Shown here: in pieces, positions 35,866-44,895 of the stretch | How the letters are laid out: the number at the start of each line of letters is the position of its first letter | How positions within the stretch are numbered: position 1 is the stretch's first letter | Source of the DNA: Thalassobacillus cyri | GTDB lineage: Bacteria > Bacillota > Bacilli > Bacillales > Halobacillaceae | Reading direction: 5' to 3' | DNA length: 64,000 nt | NCBI RefSeq assembly: GCF_900107755.1 | Contig: NZ_FNQR01000022.1 | Location: forward strand, 1 to 64,000 | Program-made: the position numbers and the translations under genes | Notes under the pieces: generated by a model | What the model was told of the DNA's origin: nothing | Database searches by the model: none | What the model saw: only the letters and a program-made list of their open reading frames with translations

Positions 35866-35902
35866 ACAAAAAAGCTTAAGCGCTGGTTAGGCGCTTAAGC
35901 TT
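35866..35902 (-). terminator. Terminator after the GNAT gene
   Basis: AAGCTTAAGCGC pairs with GCGCTTAAGCTT; T run on the minus strand. It overlaps the last codons of the GNAT gene. Confidence 0.88.
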
Positions 35903-36443
35903 CCAAAACCTCTTCAGAATCTTGTGCTCTGTAGTAGTGAAACAGGTATTGCTCTTTAGTAATCGCAAAAAGATCATAGACATCTTCTTTTTCATTGATT
36001 CGTTTCCATATATCCGGATAGTCGGAATTTGCATGTGAAACATAAGGGAGTTTTAATGCAGCTTTCATGGAGCGTGGATTATCACGGCGGATTTTCATAA
36101 AAATCGCTTCGATATCCAGCTGGAAAAAAAGCTCCTCAAAAAAAGCATCTTTAGCTGGACGGTTGTAGCCTTTTCCGAAATACGGCTGGCCGATCCACGT
36201 GGCTAAAAAACCTTTATTATCGGTAATATCAAACAAGTTGATTGTACCAATCGGCTGGCTCCATTCATCCACAATCGTGCGGGAAATGATTTCCCCTTGT
36301 TCTTCCGCTTCGATCGTCTGCCTGGTCAAGAAGTAGAATTCATCGCTGGAATAGGCTTTATGACGGACGTAGGGAAAGACTTCCGGGTGGCTCATCAACT
36401 CGAACAAAACAGGGACATCATGCAAATCACGTTTTTTTAACAT
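35895..36443 (-). CDS. GNAT-family N-acetyltransferase (RimJ/RimL-like)
   Basis: A 182-residue acetyltransferase. The acetyl-CoA loop appears as WIGQPYFGKGYNRPAKDAFF, followed by the RRDNPRSMKAALKL helix typical of RimL-like proteins. Substrate (a protein N-terminus or small amine) is unknown. AGGAGGG precedes the ATG. A tRNA-like gene lies upstream on the same strand; a structured leader separates them. Confidence 0.82.
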   Translation of the reverse strand: MLKKRDLHDVPVLFELMSHPEVFPYVRHKAYSSDEFYFLTRQTIEAEEQGEIISRTIVDEWSQPIGTINLFDITDNKGFLATWIGQPYFGKGYNRPAKDAFFEELFFQLDIEAIFMKIRRDNPRSMKAALKLPYVSHANSDYPDIWKRINEKEDVYDLFAITKEQYLFHYYRAQDSEEVLEA

Positions 36444-36543
36444 AAAAAACCCTCCTTATCTATAAAAGAAGGGCAGTCGGGTCGTGTGGAAGGAAACAGC
36501 TGTGGACGCGACCACCCTCGAATTTTTATCAATTGCTCACAAA

Positions 36544-36611
36544 AATCCGGGGTGGGAATCGAACCCACTAGAACCAGTCAAGCTGGTGGCGCACCATTTG
36601 CCTTCCCATAC
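36544..36611 (-). tRNA. Pseudo-tRNA / tRNA-like gene with shortened anticodon arm
   Basis: A 68-base cloverleaf-like sequence on the minus strand. The T arm is perfect (GTGGG-TTCGATT-CCCAC). The acceptor GTATGGG pairs with CCCGGAT with one mismatch. A D arm is possible (GGC...GCC). The anticodon hairpin is only 13 bases (CCAG-CTTGA-CTGG) instead of 17, so no normal seven-base loop exists. No CCA is encoded. It cannot be a standard decoding tRNA. The rest of the gap 36444-36756 holds a GC-rich leader before the GNAT gene and nothing else clear. Confidence 0.6.
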
Positions 36612-36756
36612 TCCGCTCTATGAAAAATCTAAGATTTTTTCAGATCGTTGCATTAATCATAAGCGATTTTTCTGGAAAAATAAATAGGCATTCTAATAAA
36701 TTTTTTTTGTATTTTAACGACATGAATTGACATCTTTCGATACACAAAATGAACGA

Positions 36757-37878
36757 TTATTTTTTATAAATAATTTCTCCATTTACCATCGTCCATAGTG
36801 GTTTCGACATGAATTCGAACGGATGGCCGTCCCAGAGAACGAGATCGGCATCTTTACCCGATTCGATTGATCCCACACGGTCTTCGACACCGAGGTTCCT
36901 GGCAGGGATGATCGTAATTCCTTGTAACGCTTTTTCAATATCTAATCCTTCCCTGGCAGCGAGTGCCGCACAAATATTCAAGTATTGGATGGGAGTATAT
37001 GGATGGTCTGTGGTAATCGACACTTGAATTCCGTGTTTAGTCAGTTTGTGATAAGTTTCCCAAGTCTTATTTTTTAACTCAATTTTAGATCTCCGGGTGA
37101 AAGTAGGTCCTACAGACACTTGGAGGTTCCGGCCTTCCAGTTCTTCAGCGATCAAGTGTCCTTCTGTACAGTGCTCGATGCGAAGGTCGAGATTGAATTC
37201 ATCTGCAAACCTGATAGCGCTGAGGATGTCATCAGCCCGGTGCGCGTGGATGCGTACCGGGATTTCCCGTTTCAACGCCTTTACAATCGGCTGCACCCTT
37301 AAGTCATCTGGATTATCCGCATGCCTGGCATGATAAAAAGTTTCCCGCAGCATTCCCATAATCCCAAGGCGTGTAATCGAATCATTCCGGGAAGTAGAAT
37401 GGACCCGCTTCGGGTTTTCACCAAGTGCCAGCTTCAATCCGGCCGTATCACGAAGCAGCATGCTGGAGATATTTTTACCAGTATTTTTAATCACCGAAGT
37501 CATCCCGCCGATGATATTTGCGCTGCCTGGCATGATGTGGGCGGTAGTGACACCTTCACGGATAGCGTCGCCAAAGGCAGGATCAAGGGGGTGGGCCCCG
37601 TCCATAGCTCTCAAATGTGGTGTCATCGCCTCAATTGTTTCATTGGCATCACTTCCAGCCCAGCCTGTCCCTTCATCATATAATCCTAAATGGGTATGGA
37701 CATCGATAAAACCCGGGAAAAGCAATTTATTCTGCCCGTCAATGCTGTTGGCATTAGCAGGAGCATCCACTTTCTTTCCGAAGGAGACGATTTTACCGTT
37801 TTTGATTAATACTTGCCCGTTCTCAATAGGCGGAGAAGTTATTGGATGTATCATTACATTCCTAATTACTGTATTCAT
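36757..37878 (-). CDS. Amidohydrolase
   Basis: A 373-residue TIM-barrel metal hydrolase. The HxH metal motif is in FIDVHTHLG, further metal-ligand candidates are in RIHAHRADD and IEHCTEG, and the late Asp is in ITTDHPY. The C-terminal GKDADLVLWDG block is typical of imidazolonepropionase- and dihydroorotase-like amidohydrolases. It is cytoplasmic and its substrate is not evident. AGAAAGG precedes the ATG. It is monocistronic, with family B copy B4 just upstream. Confidence 0.85.
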   Translation of the reverse strand: MNTVIRNVMIHPITSPPIENGQVLIKNGKIVSFGKKVDAPANANSIDGQNKLLFPGFIDVHTHLGLYDEGTGWAGSDANETIEAMTPHLRAMDGAHPLDPAFGDAIREGVTTAHIMPGSANIIGGMTSVIKNTGKNISSMLLRDTAGLKLALGENPKRVHSTSRNDSITRLGIMGMLRETFYHARHADNPDDLRVQPIVKALKREIPVRIHAHRADDILSAIRFADEFNLDLRIEHCTEGHLIAEELEGRNLQVSVGPTFTRRSKIELKNKTWETYHKLTKHGIQVSITTDHPYTPIQYLNICAALAAREGLDIEKALQGITIIPARNLGVEDRVGSIESGKDADLVLWDGHPFEFMSKPLWTMVNGEIIYKK

Positions 37879-37912
37879 TTTTTTCGTGCCTTTCTGCTAG
37901 TTGATTTTTTGT

Positions 37913-38008
37913 ACTTTTAGAAAGTTAAACTTTGTTAAATGATTAAAGGATAAGAAAACATTAAGGCTTTCTCCATAAGTACTTGGCGACAAGCCAAGTT
38001 TTTCTAAA
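37913..38008 (+). repeat. Family B structured repeat, copy B4
   Basis: ACTTTTAGAAAGTTAAACTTTG, then GGCTTTCTCC...GGCGACAAGCC and a T-rich end. One stem base pair is lost. It lies upstream of the amidohydrolase gene. Confidence 0.75.
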
Positions 38009-38059
38009 ATAAGTTACATTTCTATTATATGTGAAAAATGGTTGGAAGAGTATGTAAAA

Positions 38060-38097
38060 AAGATTAAGGGGAAGCAGTGCTCCCTCCTAATCTTTAA
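38060..38097 (-). terminator. yfhF terminator
   Basis: On the minus strand AAGATTAGGAGGGAG pairs with GCTTCCCCTTAATCTT, with a T run; it overlaps the yfhF stop. Confidence 0.8.
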
Positions 38098-38992
38098 AAA
38101 CATCTTCCAATGCCGGGGTCAATTTAGGGTATATGAAATCATAGCCAAGGGCAATCGCCTTTTTCGGAACCACATGCTGGCCATCGAGAAGAAGTGTACT
38201 CATGTCACCAAGCGCGGTTTTGATAACGAAGGAGGGTGCTGGAAGCCAGTGTGGACGACCAAGAACTTTACCAAGTGTTTGCCCGAAATCTTTATTTCTT
38301 TTCGGGGTGGGAGCTGTCGCATTCATGGGTCCGACTACTTCCTTATTGCGCATGGCGAAATCGATCATCCCTACGACATCGTCCACGTGGATCCATGACA
38401 GCCATTGTTCTCCCGAGCCTATTTTACCGCCTGCCATCATCTTATAAGGAATCGCCATCTTAGGTAGTGCTCCTTCTTCACCCAAAATGATTCCAAACCG
38501 TAGATATACAGTGCGCACGTCATGTTTAGCTGCCTGAGAAGCTCGTTTCTCCCATTCGGTTGTGACGTTGGCCAGAAATCCATTCCCTGGCTTGGTTGTG
38601 TCCTCCGTAAACACCTCCGTGATGGAGTTTCCATAAAATCCTACTGCAGAAGCGTTGATGAGCACTTCTGGTTTTTTCTTCAGTTTACGAATCAACTCAA
38701 CGATATTTTCGGTCGCTTTGATTCGGCTGTCCAGGATGCTCCGTTTTCTTTCCTCCGTCCATCTTCCGCTATTCAACGACTCACCGGCTAAATTGATGAC
38801 GGCATCAAGCTCGTTCAATTGTGCTTCCGGAGCGAATTCCGGTTTCAGCCAACCAATGTATGTGATATTTTTCGTATCTTTATGCTTTTCCGGGCTGCGA
38901 GTCAAGACATAAACGTCATGGCCTTCTAAAACAAAATGCCTGGTCAGATTTTGTCCGACAAAACCTGTTCCACCTGTTATTGCTATTTTCAT
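38087..38992 (-). CDS. yfhF: TIGR01777-family epimerase-like protein
   Basis: A 301-residue SDR-type protein. The N-terminal NAD(P) motif is ITGGTGFVGQNLTRHF. The blocks INLAGESLNSGRWT, RFGIILGEEGALPKM and WLSWIHVDDVVGMI match the TIGR01777/YfhF family. Length equals B. subtilis YfhF (about 303). It is divergent from recX, as in the conserved yfh region. Reaction is unknown. Confidence 0.92.
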   Translation of the reverse strand: MKIAITGGTGFVGQNLTRHFVLEGHDVYVLTRSPEKHKDTKNITYIGWLKPEFAPEAQLNELDAVINLAGESLNSGRWTEERKRSILDSRIKATENIVELIRKLKKKPEVLINASAVGFYGNSITEVFTEDTTKPGNGFLANVTTEWEKRASQAAKHDVRTVYLRFGIILGEEGALPKMAIPYKMMAGGKIGSGEQWLSWIHVDDVVGMIDFAMRNKEVVGPMNATAPTPKRNKDFGQTLGKVLGRPHWLPAPSFVIKTALGDMSTLLLDGQHVVPKKAIALGYDFIYPKLTPALEDVFKD

Positions 38993-39113
38993 CCTGTGAT
39001 TCCTCCTTTAATGAGGCTTGATTAAAGTTTACTTTATATTCTGATAAAAATCGATTCTTCCAAGTGTCCTAAGGGAAGAGACTCATGCTAAAATAAAGCA
39101 AGAGGTGAGAGGT

Positions 39114-39929
39114 TTGGCTAAAATCACGCGGATAACTACACAGAAAAAGAAGAAAGACCGCTTTAATATATTTTTAGATTTCGGGCAGGGGGAATCCTAT
39201 GGTTTCAGTGTTTCTGAGGATATTCTAGTTCAAGAAGCCCTGCATAAAGGAATGGAGCTTGATGATGCTTCTATAAAAGCTCTTATGGAAAAAGACGACA
39301 TACAGAAATCCTATACCCTGACAATACATTATTTAAGCTACCGGATGCGCTCGGAAAAAGAAATCCGGGATTATTTGAATAAAAAGGAAACCGATCCGGA
39401 ACAAATCGAAGTGATTATCGACAGGCTATACAAAGAAAAGCTGCTGGATGATCAGGAGTTTGCAAACGCGTTAGTCCGAAGCAGAGTCCATACATCGAGC
39501 AAGGGGCCAATGATGGTGAAAAAAGACCTGATGGAAAAAGGGGTTTCAGCCGCTAAAGCGGAAGAAGCCTTGACCCATTATCCTTTTGAAGCACAATATG
39601 AAAAGGCAATGAAATTTGCGGAAAAAAAACTGCGTTCAGATGGAAAAAAATCATTCCGCCAGCAGGTGCAGAATCTCCAGCAGACGTTGATACAAAAAGG
39701 CTTCACCAATGATGTAGTTCAGGAGGTTATCGCAAACCTGCCACAGTCAGAAACAGAGGATGCGGAATGGGAAGCAGTCGTTTATCAAGGAGAAAAAATT
39801 CTACGTAAATATGAACGGAAAGCAGAAGGCTTCGAGTTGAAGCAGAAAGTGAAAGGGGCTTTGTACCGCAAAGGATTCCAAATGGACGAAATCCAGCGGT
39901 TCATCGAAGAATATATAGAAAATGAATAA
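39114..39929 (+). CDS. recX: RecA regulator RecX
   Basis: A 271-residue helical-repeat protein that modulates RecA filaments. RecX hallmarks are visible: HYLSYRMRSEKEIRDYL, IDRLYKEKLLDDQEFANALVRSR and GPMMVKKDLMEKGV. TTG 39114 has GAGGTGAGAGG before it; the GTG at 39105 is inside that ribosome site. It neighbours yfhF as in B. subtilis. Confidence 0.93.
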   Translation: MAKITRITTQKKKKDRFNIFLDFGQGESYGFSVSEDILVQEALHKGMELDDASIKALMEKDDIQKSYTLTIHYLSYRMRSEKEIRDYLNKKETDPEQIEVIIDRLYKEKLLDDQEFANALVRSRVHTSSKGPMMVKKDLMEKGVSAAKAEEALTHYPFEAQYEKAMKFAEKKLRSDGKKSFRQQVQNLQQTLIQKGFTNDVVQEVIANLPQSETEDAEWEAVVYQGEKILRKYERKAEGFELKQKVKGALYRKGFQMDEIQRFIEEYIENE

Positions 39930-39954
39930 GGAATAGCGTTCATCAATAGAAAGT

Positions 39955-40135
39955 GAGTAGTATTCATTCCACGTGAAGGCTAAAGCCCTGTGGGATCTCA
40001 CCATGTACTTTAATCCCATAGGACCTTGAATCAGATTCTTGAATAAATACCGCACGAAGAAAATGCGTAGCATTTTCGAGGAGTCACGCAATATCCCGAA
40101 CCTCCTGGCATTTATGAGAGATACGGAAATATCAA
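39955..40135 (-). repeat. Family A repeat, copy A6
   Basis: It carries AAAGCCCTGTGGGATCTCACC and CGAGGAGTCACGC blocks on the minus strand. It also has an AAAATGCGTAGCATTTT hairpin that is shared with copy A7 (AAATGCGTAGCATTT). With the next hairpin it fills the gap 39930-40373. Confidence 0.6.
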
Positions 40136-40203
40136 TATTTAGGCATTCAACTATAGCTGGAGCAGACTAAAAAGGCTTCAGTAGACCTAGATGAAACCTT
40201 CAT

Positions 40204-40345
40204 CTATAAGCAGTGGGTCCGTTCCAAAAAACGGATAGGGCGGCTGGGAAACGGTTCGCTTTCCAGCCGCCCTTCTCCTATTCGGCGACGGACCCAGATT
40301 ATCTTGTAAACAAGTCTTCGACTTTCCGGCCCTTATGAAAAATTA
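40204..40345 (+). repeat. Large nested hairpin with family A tag
   Basis: TGGGTCCGT...ACGGACCCA encloses GGGCGGCTGG...CCAGCCGCCC. The tag AAGTCTTCGACTT follows, as in copies A2 and A8. It partners copy A6. Confidence 0.65.
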
Positions 40346-40373
40346 ACCAAAAACTTTAAAAAGAGCCTTGTGT

Positions 40374-41165
40374 TTAAATAAGTTTTTTATTCTGAAGATC
40401 ATCGATTGCTTCATACACGTGATCGACGACTTTGGACGCCTGCCTCTGGACTTCCGGGTGGGCGGTGCTCATAGCATAACTATGCGGCGCAAGCTGGAAC
40501 ATGGGGATGTCATTGAAAGAATCACCGATGACCGCCAATTGTTCTGCCTGCAGTCCTGTTTTATCCAATAAGGCTTTTAAGCCGCTGGCCTTACTGATAT
40601 CTTTTGGTACCAGGTCGACACATGTTTCATGAGAGACGAAACAATCAAGCTGTTCCCCGTATTTCTGCGTAATTCTTTTCTCTAATGCCATCACATCTGC
40701 TTCTTCTCCATGAACTGTTATTTTCGATGCATCCACATCGACACCCAGTCGGTCGGCTAATTTTGGATTTACCTGGATATCATGGATCAGCTGTTCTGAA
40801 ATCAAATCGATCCATTTATTACGTTGATGGGTGAATGTCTGATCGGCAGTGGAAACCGTCGTCACCATCGGTTCCTTGACGATGTCACGGTATACCTGCT
40901 GAGCAACGTCCATCTCAAAGGTTTTCGCTTCAATCGGCGTGTTGTCGGCGGTGTAGACAAAAGCGCCATTTTGGCTGACACGATGTCCCGGTTGGCCGAT
41001 ACGCTCCAGGATGTCGACAATTTCATGATCCATCCTGCCAGAAGCGATCGCAAGATTTACGCCTTTTTCCACTAATTCGCGGATTGCATGAATATCTTTT
41101 TCTTTTATATAATGATTCATGCCAAGCAGTGTCCCATCAAGGTCACTTACAAATAATTTAATCAT
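40374..41165 (-). CDS. Cof-type HAD-IIB sugar-phosphate phosphatase-like protein
   Basis: A 263-residue haloacid dehalogenase phosphatase. Motif I is FVSDLDGTLLG, motif II is NLAIASGR, and motifs III/IV are in SKASGLKALL and IGDSFNDIPMF. A type IIB cap lies between. Substrate is probably a sugar phosphate or flavin (family knowledge). GGGAG precedes the ATG. It is divergent from glcT. Confidence 0.88.
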   Translation of the reverse strand: MIKLFVSDLDGTLLGMNHYIKEKDIHAIRELVEKGVNLAIASGRMDHEIVDILERIGQPGHRVSQNGAFVYTADNTPIEAKTFEMDVAQQVYRDIVKEPMVTTVSTADQTFTHQRNKWIDLISEQLIHDIQVNPKLADRLGVDVDASKITVHGEEADVMALEKRITQKYGEQLDCFVSHETCVDLVPKDISKASGLKALLDKTGLQAEQLAVIGDSFNDIPMFQLAPHSYAMSTAHPEVQRQASKVVDHVYEAIDDLQNKKLI

Positions 41166-41290
41166 TCGCCATTCTCCCTTCCATATGACACCATAGACAA
41201 TAAGCTTTATACTCGATATATTGTATACATTGAAAACGCTTCAAAGCAAAGGGAAACGACCTGAAGGGAATGGAATGAGGGGGAAAAGGC

Positions 41291-42136
41291 ATGGAACAGC
41301 AAGTGACAATTGAAAAAGTGCTTAATAATAATGTCGTCATCGCCGAGCATCCCACTTACAAAGAAGTGGTGCTGATAGGGAAAGGGATTGGATTCAGCCG
41401 AAAAAAAGGCGCAACGATTCCAATTAAAGAAGCGGATAAAACATTTTTGTTAAGGGATCCGGAACAAAAAGAGCAGTATGTCAACCTGCTCCCTTATGTA
41501 GATGAGGACTTCATTGATTTCATGAATGATATTCTGGTTCATATAGAAAACAGAATGAATCAACGGCTTAATGAACATATCCATGTCGCCTTGACCGATC
41601 ACATTGCTTTCGCTGTCAACCGTGCAAAGCATGATCTCCAATTCAATAACCCCTTCTTGTTTGAAATTGAAACGCTTTACCCAAAAGAGTACCAGGTAGC
41701 CATGGAAGTAGTGGAAATGATCAATAACAAAGAAGGTATCGAGTTTCCTGAAGGAGAAATCGGGTTCATCGCTTTGCATATCCACAGTGCGGTAACAGAT
41801 AAGACATTGAGTGATATCAACAAGCATTATCAGCTGATCTCCCAGTTAGTCAAAGTGATTGAGGATTCTTTAGAAATCGCTATTGATAAAAATACGGTAG
41901 ATTATCATCGTCTTGTCCAGCATTTAAGACGTGCGGTCGACCGTATCCATATCGGGGAAGATGTTGGGGGAGAAAATCGTCTCGCTGAAATGTTGAAAAA
42001 AGAATATCCACTATGCTATAATTTATCCTGGAAGTTGATAAAAGTGATGCAGAAGCAACTGAATAAGCCAGTGGATGATTCGGAAGCGATTTATTTGACG
42101 ATTCATCTGCAGCGGTTAGTCAACCATAAAACGTAA
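41291..42136 (+). CDS. glcT: PtsGHI-operon transcriptional antiterminator
   Basis: A 281-residue BglG-family antiterminator. It has an RNA-binding CAT domain (about 1-60, with KVLNNNVVIA) and two PTS-regulated PRD domains (about 70-170 and 175-280). Histidines phosphorylated by PTS proteins lie in IALHIHSAV and YLTIHLQRL. It lies directly upstream of its target, an RNA antiterminator site and terminator before ptsG, as in B. subtilis. Confidence 0.93.
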   Translation: MEQQVTIEKVLNNNVVIAEHPTYKEVVLIGKGIGFSRKKGATIPIKEADKTFLLRDPEQKEQYVNLLPYVDEDFIDFMNDILVHIENRMNQRLNEHIHVALTDHIAFAVNRAKHDLQFNNPFLFEIETLYPKEYQVAMEVVEMINNKEGIEFPEGEIGFIALHIHSAVTDKTLSDINKHYQLISQLVKVIEDSLEIAIDKNTVDYHRLVQHLRRAVDRIHIGEDVGGENRLAEMLKKEYPLCYNLSWKLIKVMQKQLNKPVDDSEAIYLTIHLQRLVNHKT

Positions 42137-42140
42137 TTAT

Positions 42141-42248
42141 ACGTGTTACTGATACGATCAGGCATGAGTATAAAAAGTTTTAGAGGTTTTCAATGGGGGT
42201 AAGTGTACCTTTTGAAGCCAAATAAAACTTTTTTGCTCATGCTTTTTT
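42141..42248 (+). promoter_or_regulatory. GlcT RNA antiterminator site and overlapping terminator
   Basis: The RAT region ACGTGTTACTGATACGATCAGGC starts at 42141. It overlaps the 5' arm of a long terminator: GGCATGAG/CTCATGC with inner AAAAGTTTTA/TAAAACTTTT and a T run at 42242-42248. GlcT binding would prevent the terminator and allow ptsG transcription. Confidence 0.9.
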
Positions 42249-42387
42249 TATTACCTTAAACGTCGTTCAAATCGCCGTTTAAATTTTCAGTTAAAATGGA
42301 AGCGGTTTATTTCATTTTTCTGAAAAATTACATTTGTGATTATCCTGCTGCTTCTGTATCACACTAAAATAAAAGGAGGAACTTTCC

Positions 42388-44427
42388 ATGTTCAAAAATG
42401 CTTTTGGTACATTGCAAAAAGTCGGTAAAGCATTGATGCTTCCGGTTGCGTTGCTGCCTGCCGCTGGTATCTTGCTGGCATTCGGTACAACATTCCAGCA
42501 GGAATCCTTCCTGGAACGTGTGCCAGCGTTTAAAGCGGAATGGATACAAATATTTTCCGAGGTAATGGCAGCCTCAGGTGGTATTGTCTTTGATAACTTA
42601 GCCTTGCTATTCGCAGTCGGTGTAGCCATAGGGCTTGCCGGCGGGGATGGTGTAGCGGGTCTTGCAGCCATCATCGGTTATTTGATTATGAATGTCACGA
42701 TGGGTGTACTAGGTAAAGTGGATGCCGATATGGCAGCGAATTCACCTGCCTATGCTGAAGTCCTTGGCACGCCTACCCTGCAAACCGGGGTATTTGGCGG
42801 TATTATCGTAGGTATTCTAGCCGCATTTTTATATAATCGCTACTTTAATATCGAATTGCCGCAATTCCTTGGTTTCTTTGCCGGTAAACGTTTTGTACCG
42901 ATTATCACTGCTTTTTCAGCTTTATTCTTAGGTATTATCATGCTGTTTGTATGGCCGTTTGCTCAAGACGGACTGAATGCTTTATCTCATTTGATGCTTA
43001 ATACAAACATCCACATTGCTGCCTTTGTGTTCGGTGTCATCGAGCGTTCCTTGATTCCATTCGGATTACATCATATTTTCTATTCACCATTCTGGTTTGA
43101 ATTCGGTTCGTATGTGAACGCTGCCGGGGAAACCGTTCGTGGTGACCAACAGATTTTCTTCGCCCAGCTTCGTGATGGAGTAGAATTTACAGCAGGTACA
43201 TTCATGGTTGGTAAGTTCCCATTCATGATGTTTGGACTTCCAGCTGCTGCATTGGCTATTTATCACACAGCTAGACCAGAACGTAAAAAGGTTGTTGGTG
43301 GTATTATGGCATCTGCCGCACTGACCTCTTTCCTGACTGGTATTACTGAACCGATTGAGTTCTCTTTCTTATTCGTAGCACCACTGTTGTTCGGTATTCA
43401 TGCGATTTTCGCAGGTTTATCTTTTATGACCATGTCGCTATTGAATGTCAAAATCGGACAAACTTTCTCTGGTGGATTAATCGACTTCATCCTATTCGGT
43501 GTTTTACCTAACCGTACCGATTGGTGGTGGGTCATTATTGTAGGTTTGATCTTCTCTGTGATTTACTACTTCGGTTTCCGGTGGGCGATCCTCAAGTTCA
43601 ACTTGGCCACACCTGGACGTGAAGACGATGAAGTCGATGCCGATGAAGACAGTGAAGTAGGGGATCTTCCATATGAAATCCTGGAGGCAATGGGCGGTCA
43701 AGAGAATATCGCTCATTTGGATGCTTGTATCACACGTCTTCGTGTCTCTGTCAATGACAAAGGCGAAGTGGATAAAAACCGACTGAAGAAGCTTGGCGCA
43801 TCTGGTGTCATGGAAGTCGGCAACAATATCCAGGCAATCTATGGTCCTAGATCCGACAGCTTACGTGGTCAAATGCAAGATATCATCGATGGCAAAGCAC
43901 CGCGTGCTGTCGCAGAAGATCGTTCCGAAGTTGCGAAAGAAGCGCAACAAGCAGAAGTACCGGTCGGCGGGGAAGAGTTCAATTTCGTCAGCCCGCTTCA
44001 AGGGGAAATCATGCCGGTTACAGAGGTCCCAGATCAGGTATTCTCTGGTAAAATGATGGGAGATGGCTTCGCAGTCAATCCAACTGATGGTAAAGTGGTA
44101 TCTCCGGTCAATGGTAAGATTCTGAATGTCTTCCCTACCAAGCATGCGATCGGCATCCAGGCTGAAAACGGTATGGAGGTATTGATCCACATTGGAATCG
44201 ATACGGTCAAACTGAAAGGGGAAGGCTTTGAAGCGTTCATTGAAGAAGGCGATGAAGTCAAGCAAGGGCAAGAGTTGATGAAAGTGGACTTTGACTATGT
44301 AAAAGAGCATGCCACTTCCACCATCACGCCTGTCATTTTTACAAACTTGCAAGAAGGACAGGAAGTTAAGATTGCAAAACCAGGCGAAGTGCGTCATAAT
44401 GACCCTGGTATCATTGAAATCAACTAA
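42388..44427 (+). CDS. ptsG: Glucose-specific PTS enzyme IICBA
   Basis: A 679-residue fusion. The IIC membrane domain spans about 1-405, and IIB (about 425-500) has its phospho-cysteine in [15 protein letters not shown] (about 535-670) has its active histidine in [12 protein letters not shown]. It imports and phosphorylates glucose. AAAGGAGG precedes the ATG. It is controlled by GlcT antitermination and followed 29 bases later by ptsH. Confidence 0.95.
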   Translation: MFKNAFGTLQKVGKALMLPVALLPAAGILLAFGTTFQQESFLERVPAFKAEWIQIFSEVMAASGGIVFDNLALLFAVGVAIGLAGGDGVAGLAAIIGYLIMNVTMGVLGKVDADMAANSPAYAEVLGTPTLQTGVFGGIIVGILAAFLYNRYFNIELPQFLGFFAGKRFVPIITAFSALFLGIIMLFVWPFAQDGLNALSHLMLNTNIHIAAFVFGVIERSLIPFGLHHIFYSPFWFEFGSYVNAAGETVRGDQQIFFAQLRDGVEFTAGTFMVGKFPFMMFGLPAAALAIYHTARPERKKVVGGIMASAALTSFLTGITEPIEFSFLFVAPLLFGIHAIFAGLSFMTMSLLNVKIGQTFSGGLIDFILFGVLPNRTDWWWVIIVGLIFSVIYYFGFRWAILKFNLATPGREDDEVDADEDSEVGDLPYEILEAMGGQENIAHLDACITRLRVSVNDKGEVDKNRLKKLGASGVMEVGNNIQAIYGPRSDSLRGQMQDIIDGKAPRAVAEDRSEVAKEAQQAEVPVGGEEFNFVSPLQGEIMPVTEVPDQVFSGKMMGDGFAVNPTDGKVVSPVNGKILNVFPTKHAIGIQAENGMEVLIHIGIDTVKLKGEGFEAFIEEGDEVKQGQELMKVDFDYVKEHATSTITPVIFTNLQEGQEVKIAKPGEVRHNDPGIIEIN

Positions 44428-44456
44428 AAAAATCATATAAATGAGGAGAGATTCAA

Positions 44457-44723
44457 ATGGTAGAACAAACAATGAAGATTACAGCAGCAGATGGATTGCA
44501 CGCACGTCCAGCTACTGCAATGGTGCAGATTGCAGGGCAATATCAGGCGGATGTGAACCTGGAGTATAAAGATAAGTCCGTCAACTTGAAATCTATTATG
44601 GGAGTTATGTCCCTTGGTATTCCTAATGATGCTGAAATCAAATTGACTGCAGACGGTGAAGATGAAAAAGAAGCACTTGAAGCAGTTGTGAACAAAGTTA
44701 AAGAAGAAGGACTTGGAGAGTAA
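44457..44723 (+). CDS. ptsH: Phosphocarrier protein HPr
   Basis: An 88-residue PTS phosphocarrier. His15 is in GLHARPAT, and the regulatory Ser46 phosphorylated by HprK is in NLKSIMGVMSLG. GAGGAGAG precedes the ATG. A strong terminator follows at once, so ptsI is not in this operon, unlike B. subtilis ptsGHI. Confidence 0.96.
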   Translation: MVEQTMKITAADGLHARPATAMVQIAGQYQADVNLEYKDKSVNLKSIMGVMSLGIPNDAEIKLTADGEDEKEALEAVVNKVKEEGLGE

Positions 44724-44732
44724 GTCCTGAAT

Positions 44733-44778
44733 TAAAAAAGCTGCTGGCCTCTTAAAAGAGGTTCCAGCAGCTTTTTTA
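44733..44778 (+). terminator. ptsGH terminator
   Basis: AAAAAGCTGCTGG pairs with CCAGCAGCTTTTT, with an inner CCTCTT/AAGAGG pairing. Confidence 0.92.
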
Positions 44779-44895
44779 TATAGTCGCTCGCAATTATGGA
44801 GTTTCGCTCATAAAAATAAAAATGATCGCAAAAAGAAAATTTCGCTCACAAATACAGAAATCTGATCACATAAAGGACTTTGTGCTCAAGTCTTT

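Noticed and set aside
36481-36540. Possible T-box antiterminator before the GNAT gene
   Set aside because: AGGGTGG is present but the rest of the T-box core (ACCGCG), a specifier stem and a clear terminator with T run are missing.
36484-36687. Open reading frame of 67 codons on the plus strand
   Set aside because: It lies across the tRNA-like gene on the opposite strand, has no ribosome site and no family-like features.
42298-42320. cre site upstream of ptsG (TGGAAGCGGTTTAT)
   Set aside because: The right half does not end in the conserved CA, so the match is too weak to list as a site.
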